From contig JAFTPY010000269.1 of NCBI GenBank assembly GCA_017463035.1, forward strand, positions 1 to 13,146: a stretch of DNA of 13,146 bases, read 5' to 3'. The notes under the pieces are model-generated. The model worked only from the letters and a program-made list of their open reading frames with translations, was not told where the DNA came from and searched no databases. The position numbers were made by a program, and so were the translations under genes. This stretch comes from Lachnospiraceae bacterium. Its GTDB lineage: Bacteria > Bacillota > Clostridia > Lachnospirales > Lachnospiraceae. Positions 1 through 6,535 of this stretch are shown here, piece by piece. Each line of letters begins with the position of its first letter. Position 1 is the stretch's first letter.

Positions 1-40
1 CATTTTGATATGACTTTGTAAGAAAACAGACGTAAAGTGT

Positions 41-87
41 ACACCCGCAAAACTGCAAGGATAGCGCAGGGTTGTGGGTGTTTTTTT
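41..87 (+). terminator. Rho-independent terminator of an upstream gene
   Basis: A 16-nt arm at 41-56 pairs with 66-81 around a 9-nt loop. The stem has two A-G mismatches and one G-U pair, and a run of seven T follows (81-87). The G-U pair is valid only for + strand RNA. It presumably ends a gene lying left of the window. Nothing recognisable remains of that gene in bases 1-40. Confidence 0.75.
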
Positions 88-128
88 GCAACAGGAACTC
101 TATGTAGAGAAACAAGCCTTATGAACCA

Positions 129-158
129 TTGACTGTTTGTGGAAAAGAATGCTATAAT
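129..158 (+). promoter_or_regulatory. Sigma-70/SigA-type promoter for the HAD phosphatase gene
   Basis: TTGACT (129-134), an 18-nt spacer and TATAAT (153-158) give a near-consensus promoter. Transcription would begin near 165, leaving a leader of about 115 nt before the start at 279. It follows directly after the upstream terminator, as expected for the head of a new transcription unit. Confidence 0.75.
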
Positions 159-278
159 ATCAAAAAAAACAGAGTGTTTTTGTAGGTGTGCCGAGCAGAA
201 CCGTCGGAAAGAAGGGGAGTATGCCGTAAGAAGTTACGTGGATGCGTGCGCGGACGAAACATGAGAGGGTGGAAGAAA

Positions 279-986
279 ATGAGTATCAAAGCAGTACTAT
301 TTGACCTTGACGGTACGTTATTGCCGATGGATTATGACGGGTTTCTGAAGTTATATTTCGGGAATCTGGCAAAGCGTCTGGCCGGTTACGGGTATGACCC
401 GGACGAGCTGATAAAGAATATTTGGACCGGTACCAAGGCTATGGTAATGAATGACGGTTCCTGTATGAACGAAACGAAGTTCTGGGATGTGTTTACGGAG
501 ATTTACGGGGTGAATGTATTGCAGGACAAGGTTTTATTTGATGATTTTTACCGTGAGGGCTTTGTAAAGGCAAAGGAAGCCTGCGGGTTTGACCCGATGG
601 CGAAGGAAACGGTAGCTTTGGTGAAAGAAATGGGCTTTCAGGTTGCCCTTGCCACCAATCCGATTTTTCCGATGATTGCGACCAGACAAAGAATGGAATG
701 GGCAGGGCTTAAAAGAGAGGACTTTGCTCTTTGTACTACTTATGAGAATATCGGCGTTAGCAAGCCGAATCCGGCATATTACACGGAAATTGCAAAACGT
801 CTTGGGGTAGAACCGGAGGAGTGTTTGGTGGTAGGGAATGATGTGTCGGAGGATATGGTGGCCGCAAAGATAGGGATGAAAGTATTTTTGCTGACGGATT
901 GTTTGTTAAACAAAAACAATGAGGATATTTCCGAATATCCGCAGGGCGGATTCCGGGAATTGCAGGAGTTTATAAAACTGTTATAA
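279..986 (+). CDS. HAD-family hydrolase (phosphatase-like, subfamily IA type)
   Basis: This 235-aa cytosolic protein carries all four haloacid dehalogenase motifs. Motif I is FDLDGT at residues 8-13, with nucleophile D9 and acid/base D11. Motif II is the Thr of LATN (T126). Motif III is the Lys of VSKPNP (K162). Motif IV is GND with a following Asp (D188, D192), which binds Mg2+. The family mostly hydrolyses phosphate monoesters; the substrate cannot be read from sequence. The helical cap between motifs I and II (about residues 18-90) fits a C1 cap. I chose ATG 279 because the catalytic motif then starts at residue 8, the usual place, and AGAGGG lies 9 nt upstream. The reading frame stays open back to 186 and also has an ATG at 261, but the added residues are Arg/Lys/Cys-rich and not HAD-like. 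No terminator separates it from plsY. Confidence 0.88.
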   Translation: MSIKAVLFDLDGTLLPMDYDGFLKLYFGNLAKRLAGYGYDPDELIKNIWTGTKAMVMNDGSCMNETKFWDVFTEIYGVNVLQDKVLFDDFYREGFVKAKEACGFDPMAKETVALVKEMGFQVALATNPIFPMIATRQRMEWAGLKREDFALCTTYENIGVSKPNPAYYTEIAKRLGVEPEECLVVGNDVSEDMVAAKIGMKVFLLTDCLLNKNNEDISEYPQGGFRELQEFIKLL

Positions 987-994
987 TGTGGTAC

Positions 995-1024
995 TTGCCA
1001 TAAGTCATGAAGATGTGGTAGTAT
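995..1024 (+). promoter_or_regulatory. Possible promoter for the plsY-like gene
   Basis: TTGCCA (995-1000), an 18-nt spacer and TAGTAT (1019-1024), or the overlapping TATAGT at 1022-1027, lie about 75 nt upstream of the plsY-like start. The match is moderate, so read-through from the HAD gene may contribute equally. Confidence 0.35.
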
Positions 1025-1100
1025 AGTAACTGAAGAGAGAACGAATTACAAAGGAACTTAGATTGTAGTCGATTGATACAGTTTAAGAGGGAGGAACAAA

Positions 1101-1745
1101 ATGGAGATTTTAGGATGTTTATTGATCGGATATCTGATTGGGGCGTTTAGTCCGTCGTATATCATCGGTATGATGAACGGCTATGATATCCGCAAGAAGG
1201 GGTCCGGAAATGCCGGAGCGTCCAATGTGATTATTTTGAAGGGAAAGAAAATCGGAGCTTTTTGTGCGATACTTGATATTGCAAAGGCTTGTCTTGCCGT
1301 ATGGATTACCGGGAAACTGTTTCCGGAGTTCCGGTATGCCTTTCCGCTTACCGGAACGGCGTGTATTTTAGGACATATTTTTCCGTTCTATTTGAAATTC
1401 CGCGGAGGAAAGGGGCTGGCTTGTCTCGGCGGTGTGGTTCTTATGACGGATGTACGGTTGTTTTTGGTGATGATTTCGATTGAACTTGTGGTAGTTTTGA
1501 TTGTAAATTATCTTTGTGTGGTACCGATGTCTGCCTCTGTAGCATATGCATTGATTTACGGTGCCATGAATCAGGATATTCTTGCTGCGGGAATTTTTAT
1601 GATAGCCGCAGTGGTGATGTTGTTTAAACACAGGGACAACATACAGCGTATCAAGAACGGTCAGGAAGTACATTTCAGTTATCTTTGGAACAAGGATAAG
1701 GAAATTGAGCGCATCAAGGAAAACGGTGCGGTAGAAGGAAAGTAA
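1101..1745 (+). CDS. plsY: PlsY-type acyl-phosphate:glycerol-3-phosphate acyltransferase
   Basis: This 214-aa integral membrane protein would use acyl-phosphate to acylate glycerol-3-phosphate, the first step of phospholipid synthesis in most Firmicutes. Three PlsY signatures are present. Motif 1 is GSGNAGASN (34-42). Motif 2 is GHxFPxxxxFRGGKGLA (91-107). Motif 3 is HRDNIQRIKNGQE (177-189). Hydrophobic segments at about 3-23, 53-72, 80-98, 111-136 and 143-175 fit the family's multi-span fold. Length is normal (about 200 aa). GGGAGG lies a few bases before ATG 1101. One oddity is that motif 1 reads ASNVIILKG, where standard PlsY has ATNxxR, so the conserved Arg is absent. It may be a PlsY paralogue rather than the main enzyme. 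It ends in its own terminator. Confidence 0.85.
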   Translation: MEILGCLLIGYLIGAFSPSYIIGMMNGYDIRKKGSGNAGASNVIILKGKKIGAFCAILDIAKACLAVWITGKLFPEFRYAFPLTGTACILGHIFPFYLKFRGGKGLACLGGVVLMTDVRLFLVMISIELVVVLIVNYLCVVPMSASVAYALIYGAMNQDILAAGIFMIAAVVMLFKHRDNIQRIKNGQEVHFSYLWNKDKEIERIKENGAVEGK

Positions 1746-1756
1746 ATAGGGATACA

Positions 1757-1789
1757 AAGGCTGTCGCTTAGCGGCAGCTTTTTATTTTT
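1757..1789 (+). terminator. Rho-independent terminator after plsY
   Basis: An 8-bp G/C-rich stem (1760-1767 with 1771-1778, one G-U pair valid on the + strand) closes a TTA loop. It is extended by A-T pairs and followed by a T-rich run at 1779-1789. It sits 12 bases after the plsY stop codon. Confidence 0.85.
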
Positions 1790-1791
1790 GG

Positions 1792-2016
1792 GGGACGAAT
1801 TTCAATCGCAGTTCTTGAAGACTACAAAATGTTCTCTTTCAAAAAGGATCCGCATCTGTGGACTTCGGATGTAAGTCTTTCTAATTGCTTCAAAAAAGAT
1901 TGCAGGAGGGGATGCAACCGGTCTCAATGCGACGTCCTGTCTTATTGAGACACTTCCTCGGACATCCGTGTCCGAGGGTTGCGGTTTATGAATGAAGCAA
2001 TAAGAAATTCTGTTTT
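1792..2016 (+). ncRNA. Candidate large structured noncoding RNA (about 225 nt)
   Basis: This gene-free stretch contains nested complementary arms. P1: GAATTTC 1797-1803 with GAAATTC 2004-2010, extended by 1792-1796 with 2012-2016 past one bulged T using G-U pairs. P2: 1884-1892 with 1993-2001, nine perfect pairs. P3: GCAAC 1914-1918 with 1978-1982. Inside P3 are two hairpins: P4 GTCTCAAT 1921-1928 with 1944-1951, and P5 CCTCGGACA 1956-1964 with 1969-1977 around TCCG. The 5' domain has weaker stems at 1815-1821 with 1835-1842 and 1848-1852 with 1866-1870. A possible pseudoknot pairs 1902-1907 with 1935-1940. Every G-U pair works only as + strand RNA. No known family was recognised. It is not a tmRNA, SRP RNA, RNase P or T-box by the signatures I know. 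No promoter is clear, so it may be processed from plsY read-through. Confidence 0.5.
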
Positions 2017-2084
2017 AATAAAATTCGGCTGCAGAAAGTAAGCAGTAACTTTTCGGATAAAAAGAAAAAGATACGGATTACTAC

Positions 2085-2113
2085 TTGACAAATATATATA
2101 CTGTGTATATACT
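2085..2113 (+). promoter_or_regulatory. Strong promoter of the ABC transporter/GntR operon
   Basis: TTGACA (2085-2090) is a perfect -35 element, followed by a 17-nt AT-rich spacer and TATACT (2108-2113). Transcription would start near 2120, giving a leader of about 95 nt to ATG 2216. Its -10 element lies inside the inverted repeat at 2100-2134. Confidence 0.8.
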
Positions 2114-2134
2114 GTATATATAGACATACACAGT
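2100..2134. promoter_or_regulatory. Probable operator dyad for the GntR/YtrA-type regulator
   Basis: ACTGTGTAT (2100-2108) and ATACACAGT (2126-2134) form a perfect 9-bp inverted repeat with a 17-bp AT-rich centre, spanning the -10 element and the expected transcription start. TATATACTGT also occurs twice in direct orientation, 11 bp apart (2095-2104 and 2106-2115). A dimer bound here would block RNA polymerase. The obvious candidate is the GntR protein encoded at 3911-4285 in the same operon. This assignment is inference; a single dyad with no second copy elsewhere in the window was found. Confidence 0.6.
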
Positions 2135-2215
2135 TGGGATTGAAGTGTATCTACGGTATCGGATGGTATGAGGTTTTATTGTCGGCAGCTTTAGGGAGGG
2201 AAGAAGGAGATTCGT

Positions 2216-3082
2216 ATGAGTACAGTTTTGGATGTTAAGATTCCCCGTTTGCAACGGGATGGTTTTGCGTTAAAGGAGATTGAGTTTTCGGTAGAGGCAG
2301 GATATCTGACGGCACTTTTAGGTGTGAACGGTGCGGGCAAGACAACGCTGTTGTCTGCAATTTCCGGGCTGTTACCGTTACCGGAGGGAGCGGATGTGTT
2401 GATCGGAGGATATTCCTTGCGGGAACAGGAAAAGGAAGCGAAAGAGTGCATGGGGTTTGTATTTGATGATTCTCCTTTTGACGAGGGAATGTCGCCTCTT
2501 TTGACGGGACAAGTGTACGGTCCGTATTACCGGAACTGGGATATGGAGAAGTATAGTTCCTGTTTGGAACGGTTTGAGGTGCCGAAAAAGCGGACAATCC
2601 GTAAGTTGTCCAAGGGTATGAAGATGAAGTTTCAGCTGGCCTTTGCGTTATCTCACGGTGCCACGTTTCTTATTATGGATGAGCCGGCGGCGTCCTTGGA
2701 TCCGGTGTTCCGTGATGAGTTTATGGAGGTGTTGAGCGAGATTCTGGAGGGTGAGGATTGTGGTATCTTACTGTCCTCCCAGCTGGTTTCGGAACTGGAG
2801 GCAAAGGCGGATTATACGATGATGCTTCACCGGGGGGAGCAGATGTTTTACGACAGTACGGAGAATATTTTGGATAAGTTTTTACTGGTACGGGGGAGAT
2901 ATGAACTGTTTCCGTATATGAAAAGCCGGATTTTAGGGGAGCGTCTGTCCGAGTATACGGCGGAAGGTTTGATTTTAAATGACGGAGACCCGGTAAGGCT
3001 GGATTTGGAATGTGTGCGTCCGACAATAGAGGACTTGATGTATTACATAAAGCAGGGTGTGGTAAAGAAAGGAATGGTGTAA
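2216..3082 (+). CDS. ABC transporter ATP-binding protein (YtrB/YtrE-like), first of two
   Basis: This 288-aa cytosolic ATPase subunit has Walker A GVNGAGKTT (36-44, K42), signature LSKGM (131-135) and Walker B LIMDEP with D155 and E156, followed by the D-loop SLD. The form resembles ATPases of Firmicutes export or antibiotic-stress systems regulated by YtrA-type GntR proteins. It would hydrolyse ATP to drive the neighbouring membrane subunit. The H-switch position is Gln (SSQ, Q189) where a working site normally has His, and the Q-loop region reads FVFDD, so this site may be degenerate. About 90 residues after the nucleotide-binding fold form an accessory C-terminal region. Start ATG 2216 is preceded by AGAAGGAG at 6 nt. 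It is first in the operon, 1 nt before the next gene. Confidence 0.9.
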   Translation: MSTVLDVKIPRLQRDGFALKEIEFSVEAGYLTALLGVNGAGKTTLLSAISGLLPLPEGADVLIGGYSLREQEKEAKECMGFVFDDSPFDEGMSPLLTGQVYGPYYRNWDMEKYSSCLERFEVPKKRTIRKLSKGMKMKFQLAFALSHGATFLIMDEPAASLDPVFRDEFMEVLSEILEGEDCGILLSSQLVSELEAKADYTMMLHRGEQMFYDSTENILDKFLLVRGRYELFPYMKSRILGERLSEYTAEGLILNDGDPVRLDLECVRPTIEDLMYYIKQGVVKKGMV

Positions 3083-3083
3083 T

Positions 3084-3923
3084 ATGGAGAAAGGAAGGAC
3101 TGCCGGTAGTTATGTGCTGTACCTGTTACGGGAAGGGTTCTACCGGATGAAAACAGAGCTGATCGGATGGCGAGGGCTGGTGTTATTGTTGATTTTCGGC
3201 TATATGCTTTTGGATGTGTTTGCGGCGATGAAGGAATCCCAAGGGTTAATGGCCCAAGGCGTGGGAGCTCTTTGGCTGGTGGTTTTGTTTCCGCCGCGTA
3301 TGGGAAAGCTGTTGTATTTATTACCGTTCTCCAAGAAAGAAAGGACGCGGTATTTGGGAACTTACTCTGTAAGCTACAACGTGTTTCATGTGTTACTGTT
3401 CTTTTTTATGGGGCTTGTGTCGTGCTTGATTTCAGGATATTCCTTCCTTTTGTGGATACGACATTTTATACTGTGTACCTTTCCGTTTATGTTGCTTTAC
3501 AGCGGTGTGGTAGCGGACAGTATGTCCGCTGCGGTAAAGCGTTCTTACCCGAACGGCGGCTTGTTTTTCAGTACGAGAAGTTATTGGCAGCAAGAGGATG
3601 ACCCGGTTACGGGAATCAAGGAGGATTGCAGTACGAGTGTTTCCGGAAAGAAAGTGATGTCCGAAGAGGACAAGGCGAAAGCAAAGAAGCAGATGCGGTT
3701 TACCGTTTCTGCGGTGCTGTGTACGATCATTCCGGCGTTTCACGCTTGCGGCAACTATATGTATATGAGTCTTTGCGTGCGGTGGCCGTGGCTGCTGTAT
3801 ACGCTTACGGGACTTGCGTATCTGAGTGCGATGATCGGACTGTATTTGTATTGGAATCGGATTTCGGAGGAAATGAATCAAAAAGGAAGTACCGGAAAGG
3901 AGGAGAGCGTATGCAATTCGTAG
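3084..3923 (+). CDS. Membrane protein, probable ABC transporter permease subunit
   Basis: This 279-aa protein has about six hydrophobic segments (roughly residues 30-50, 58-74, 97-117, 120-145, 205-226 and 232-254). A charged cytoplasmic loop of about 50 residues (155-203) rich in Lys, Glu and Ser lies between the fourth and fifth. No extracellular domain or signal peptide is visible. The LPFSKKERT segment after the second span (about 80-88) resembles the short motif seen in ABC-2-type permeases, probably where the ATPase couples. The start is one base after the upstream ATPase stop codon, and the end overlaps the GntR gene by 13 nt, so translation is probably coupled. I infer that it pairs with the ATPase at 2216. 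The transported substrate is unknown. Confidence 0.7.
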   Translation: MEKGRTAGSYVLYLLREGFYRMKTELIGWRGLVLLLIFGYMLLDVFAAMKESQGLMAQGVGALWLVVLFPPRMGKLLYLLPFSKKERTRYLGTYSVSYNVFHVLLFFFMGLVSCLISGYSFLLWIRHFILCTFPFMLLYSGVVADSMSAAVKRSYPNGGLFFSTRSYWQQEDDPVTGIKEDCSTSVSGKKVMSEEDKAKAKKQMRFTVSAVLCTIIPAFHACGNYMYMSLCVRWPWLLYTLTGLAYLSAMIGLYLYWNRISEEMNQKGSTGKEESVCNS

Positions 3924-4285
3924 TTTCGGGACAATCGACATTGCCGATTTATGAGCAGATTATCGGACAGGTAAAAACGGCCATTGTAGCAGGGGATGTG
4001 AAGCCGGGAGATATGTTACCGTCCATCCGGGCGCTTGCTAAGGATTTACAAATCAGTGTCATTACCACAAAGCGAGCTTATGAGGAACTGGAAAAGGAGG
4101 GACTTATTTATTCTGTTTCCGGTAAAGGCTTTTATGTGTGTGAACAGAATACGGATTTGCTCCGGGAGAAAAAGCTGGCCATGGCAGAACGGCATATGCT
4201 GGACTGTATCAAGGAGTGCCGCGAGGCCGGTATGGAGCGGGAAGATATTATGGAAATGGTGGAAGTATTGTTGGATTCGGAATAA
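3911..4285 (+). CDS. GntR-family transcriptional regulator, YtrA subfamily
   Basis: This 124-aa protein has an N-terminal winged helix-turn-helix at about residues 8-75. It includes the LPIYEQI and PGDMLPSIRALAKDL segments and the wing GKGFYV typical of GntR proteins. Only about 45 residues follow, the short helical effector/dimerisation tail of the YtrA subfamily, which lacks the large FadR or HutC ligand domains. ATG 3911 has a near-perfect AAAGGAGGAG 5 nt upstream. The frame is open further upstream to 3626 but overlaps the membrane gene in another frame, so the longer form is rejected. YtrA-type regulators usually repress the ABC operon they belong to, so the dyad at 2100-2134 is the likely target. 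It sits third in the operon, between two ATPase/membrane pairs. Confidence 0.9.
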   Translation: MQFVVSGQSTLPIYEQIIGQVKTAIVAGDVKPGDMLPSIRALAKDLQISVITTKRAYEELEKEGLIYSVSGKGFYVCEQNTDLLREKKLAMAERHMLDCIKECREAGMEREDIMEMVEVLLDSE

Positions 4286-4306
4286 TACAGACAGGAGGAT
4301 TTTGTT

Positions 4307-5122
4307 TTGCAGCAGCAGACACAAATCGATGAAAATAAAGTATTGGAAGAGAAAGAGGCGGAACGGCTGGCAAAGCCGGCACTGAAGGTACAGGGACTGG
4401 AAAAGTCCTTTTTCCGCTTCGGAAGCGGGAAGTTTGCAGTAAAGGATATTTCCTTTACTCTGGAGCGGGGCTATATGCTTGGACTCATCGGCAGAAACGG
4501 TGCAGGAAAGTCCACGCTGCTTCGTTTGATTTTACAGAGTTTGCCGCGAAAGAAAGGAACGCTTCAGATTGCCGGATATGATGTGACAACTCATGCGACA
4601 GAGGCAAAGAAGCTGGTGGGTTATGTGGGCGAGGATTTCTATTTTTTGACGAAGGAGACGTTAAAGGAAAACGGCAAAGTGTTGGCGATGTTTTATCCGG
4701 AGTTTTCGATGGACCGGTATTTGGAGCTTCTGGGACGGTTTGAACTGGGAGCGGAAAAGCTTGCCGGGCAGCTATCAAAGGGTGAAAACACGAAAGCACA
4801 GTTGGCTTTTGCGCTGGCACACAAACCGGAGCTTTTGCTTCTTGACGAGCCGACGGGAGGGCGTGACCCGGTGGTGCGCAGAGAGTTTTTGTATGTGTTG
4901 CAGTCGGAGCTTATGGATGAGCGGATGAGCATTATTTTCTCAACCCACATTACGGAAGATTTGGACAAGGTGGCGGATTATGTTGCTATGATGGAAAAAG
5001 GACGTCTTTTGTTCTATGAGACAAAGGATGAACTTTTGGAACGTCTTACGGGGGAGAACGGAGAACGTCTTTCTTTGAAGCAACTGATGGTAAAGCTTTG
5101 CAGGGAGGGAGAGAAGAAATGA
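4307..5122 (+). CDS. ABC transporter ATP-binding protein, second of two
   Basis: This 271-aa ATPase has an extra N-terminal charged stretch of about 25 residues, then Walker A GRNGAGKST (62-70, K68), signature LSKGE (156-160), Walker B LLLLDEP with E181, and an intact H-switch His in STHITED (H214). It should therefore be catalytically competent. The D-loop reads GGRD, with Arg where Leu is common. I start it at TTG 4307 because GGAGG lies 8 nt upstream and no in-frame ATG occurs before the conserved nucleotide-binding fold. It follows the regulator by 21 nt and shares an ATGA overlap with the next membrane gene. With the first ATPase it may form a heterodimer or act in a separate transporter. 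Confidence 0.9.
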   Translation: MQQQTQIDENKVLEEKEAERLAKPALKVQGLEKSFFRFGSGKFAVKDISFTLERGYMLGLIGRNGAGKSTLLRLILQSLPRKKGTLQIAGYDVTTHATEAKKLVGYVGEDFYFLTKETLKENGKVLAMFYPEFSMDRYLELLGRFELGAEKLAGQLSKGENTKAQLAFALAHKPELLLLDEPTGGRDPVVRREFLYVLQSELMDERMSIIFSTHITEDLDKVADYVAMMEKGRLLFYETKDELLERLTGENGERLSLKQLMVKLCREGEKK

Positions 5123-5820
5123 ACCGGTATATAAAGGCAGAGTTTGAATTGTTTAAAAGGCAGAAGGGAAATCTGATTATCGGTGGTTGTGTATTATTTG
5201 TATTTATAATGTTGCTTTTGTTGTCGGGAGTGGGAGGCTCCGGGTATTGTGCGTATATTACGATAGTCGGTTATATGGCGTATTTGTTTTTCAATATTGC
5301 TTTTTATCTTAGTCCCGCCAGCTACTGGCAAAACAGAAAAAAGGTTGTTGTTACAACGGAGCAGTTGGTGTTGACGCTGGGGGAAAGCAAAAGAACTTAT
5401 GTGAAAAATAAACTCTTTTTCTACGTGGTACAGTATCTGGTGATGGTTGCTCTGATTGCGGTGATGCAGATACCGGCAGCCCTGATTGCGGGAGAAACGT
5501 ATTCTGTGTGGGGATTTTTTCTGGAAGTTGAGGTATTGACTGCGATTGTGTTTTTGAGTTTCTTTGTGATGTTTGTTATACCGGCGAATGCGTATTTACT
5601 GGCGATTCCGGGGTGGTGCGGATTTTGCGGCGGATTTGTGGGAGGCTATTTCAGTGTGATTGCCGACTTGCCGAAGGAAGAGGCCTTTGAAGGATTTTTA
5701 TGGAAGGCATTGTTCGGAATCGTGGTGGGCGTGCTTTCAATTGCATACCGTTATATTCGTACGATCATCGAAGAACGTGGCGGCCTGTGGAGAAAAGAAA
5801 TTGCGACCGGAGAGGAGTAG
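5119..5820 (+). CDS. Membrane protein, probable ABC-2-type permease subunit
   Basis: This 233-aa protein is mostly hydrophobic, with about six spans (roughly residues 19-37, 44-66, 101-125, 132-155, 158-178 and 190-211) and short charged ends. The LGESKRTYVKNKL segment after the second span lies where the partner protein at 3084 has its LPFSKKER motif, so the two look like distant members of one permease type. ATG 5119 overlaps the stop codon of the upstream ATPase (ATGA) and has AGGGAGG about 9 nt upstream. The frame could begin at TTG 5098 but this lacks support. It probably pairs with the second ATPase. The substrate is not recognisable. Confidence 0.72.
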   Translation: MNRYIKAEFELFKRQKGNLIIGGCVLFVFIMLLLLSGVGGSGYCAYITIVGYMAYLFFNIAFYLSPASYWQNRKKVVVTTEQLVLTLGESKRTYVKNKLFFYVVQYLVMVALIAVMQIPAALIAGETYSVWGFFLEVEVLTAIVFLSFFVMFVIPANAYLLAIPGWCGFCGGFVGGYFSVIADLPKEEAFEGFLWKALFGIVVGVLSIAYRYIRTIIEERGGLWRKEIATGEE

Positions 5821-5825
5821 AATGT

Positions 5826-6278
5826 ATGCGGGTATTGGTGAGTGCGTGTTTGCTCGGTGTGAACTGCCGCTATAACGGAGTGCCGAAGGAAGACAGGGAG
5901 GTGAAGGAACTTCTGAATCGGGAGGATATTACCTTGATTCCGGTATGTCCGGAGCAATCGGGCGGACTGCCTACTCCACGGACGCCTTCGGAGCGAAAGG
6001 GAGACGGCGTGTTTTCTTCGGAAGGAGAAGAACGTACAGAGACTTTTTACAGAGGGGCGCAGGAAGCGTTACGGCTGGCAAAGTTGTACGGATGTGAGGC
6101 TGCGATTTTAAAGGAGCGTTCCCCATCCTGCGGAAATAAAGAAATCTACGACGGCAGTTTTTCAGGGACGGTGGTGCCGGGAGAGGGCGTAACCGCAGAG
6201 CTTTTGCAGCAAAATGGTGTGAAGGTGTTCGGAGAGAGTGAGCTTGCGGAGTTTTTAGAGTATGTGAGGAGGATTTAA
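5826..6278 (+). CDS. DUF523 family protein (TudS-like, thiouracil desulfidase family)
   Basis: This 150-aa protein has the DUF523 signature. SACLLGVNCRYNG is at residues 6-18, PVCPEQSGGLPTPR at 39-52 and ILKERSPSCG at 94-103. Characterised members (TudS) use three conserved cysteines to hold a [4Fe-4S] cluster and remove sulfur from 2-thiouracil. C8, C41 and C102 are the matching candidates here, and C14 and C90 are additional. Most family members have not been tested, so thiouracil as substrate is inference. ATG 5826 follows the permease stop codon by 5 nt and has GGAGAGGAG about 9 nt upstream. The open frame reaching back to 5700 merely overlaps the permease gene. Why it is in an ABC operon is unclear; the tight spacing implies co-transcription. 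Confidence 0.85.
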   Translation: MRVLVSACLLGVNCRYNGVPKEDREVKELLNREDITLIPVCPEQSGGLPTPRTPSERKGDGVFSSEGEERTETFYRGAQEALRLAKLYGCEAAILKERSPSCGNKEIYDGSFSGTVVPGEGVTAELLQQNGVKVFGESELAEFLEYVRRI

Positions 6279-6279
6279 G

Positions 6280-6507
6280 ATGGAGTGTCCGTATTGTAAG
6301 CAGGAGATGAAAACAGGGTATATAAAAGGGGATGGGAGATGGAAGCTTCGCTGGCATGAAAAAGGAAAGACACATACCTTTGCGGATACGCTTGCCGGAA
6401 TCGGATTTCCGAAGGCAGTTAAGTATTCCTGGTGGAAATTTCGTATTCCGGGTGAATATTGTAAAAGCTGTAAGAAATTGATTATTGATACGGAGATAAC
6501 TGAGTAG
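6280..6507 (+). CDS. Small zinc-ribbon protein (PF20097-type)
   Basis: This 75-aa protein has two CxxC knuckles, CPYC at residues 3-6 and CKSC at 61-64, expected to bind one zinc ion. Between them lies a basic, Trp-rich segment with WKLRWHEKGK and WWKF. Small Firmicutes proteins with this arrangement are usually annotated only as PF20097 family. The function is unknown. It starts one base after the DUF523 stop codon, with GAGGAGG upstream, so it is almost surely co-translated with that gene. No signal peptide or membrane span is visible. I am confident it is a gene and unsure of its role. Confidence 0.8.
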   Translation: MECPYCKQEMKTGYIKGDGRWKLRWHEKGKTHTFADTLAGIGFPKAVKYSWWKFRIPGEYCKSCKKLIIDTEITE

Positions 6508-6535
6508 GAATAATGGGTTTGAAAGGAGAAAACAA

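Noticed and set aside
208..255. Resemblance of GGGGAGTA in the HAD leader to the yybP-ykoY (manganese) riboswitch
   Set aside because: Only a short G-rich segment matches. The paired helices and second conserved loop of that riboswitch are not visible, and the downstream gene is not a typical target.
186..278. 31-residue N-terminal extension of the HAD protein
   Set aside because: The Arg/Cys-rich sequence is unlike HAD N-termini; ATG 279 has a good ribosome binding site and puts the catalytic Asp at residue 9.
1790..1812. GGGGGACG at the start of the gap as a tmRNA 5' end
   Set aside because: The tmRNA 5' and 3' acceptor-stem signatures and a tag-peptide frame are absent; this segment instead pairs with 2004-2016.
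1942..2127. Minus-strand open frame of 61 codons in the gap
   Set aside because: It runs through the palindromic stems and the operon promoter, has no Shine-Dalgarno sequence and no protein-like motif; the RNA structure explains the region better.
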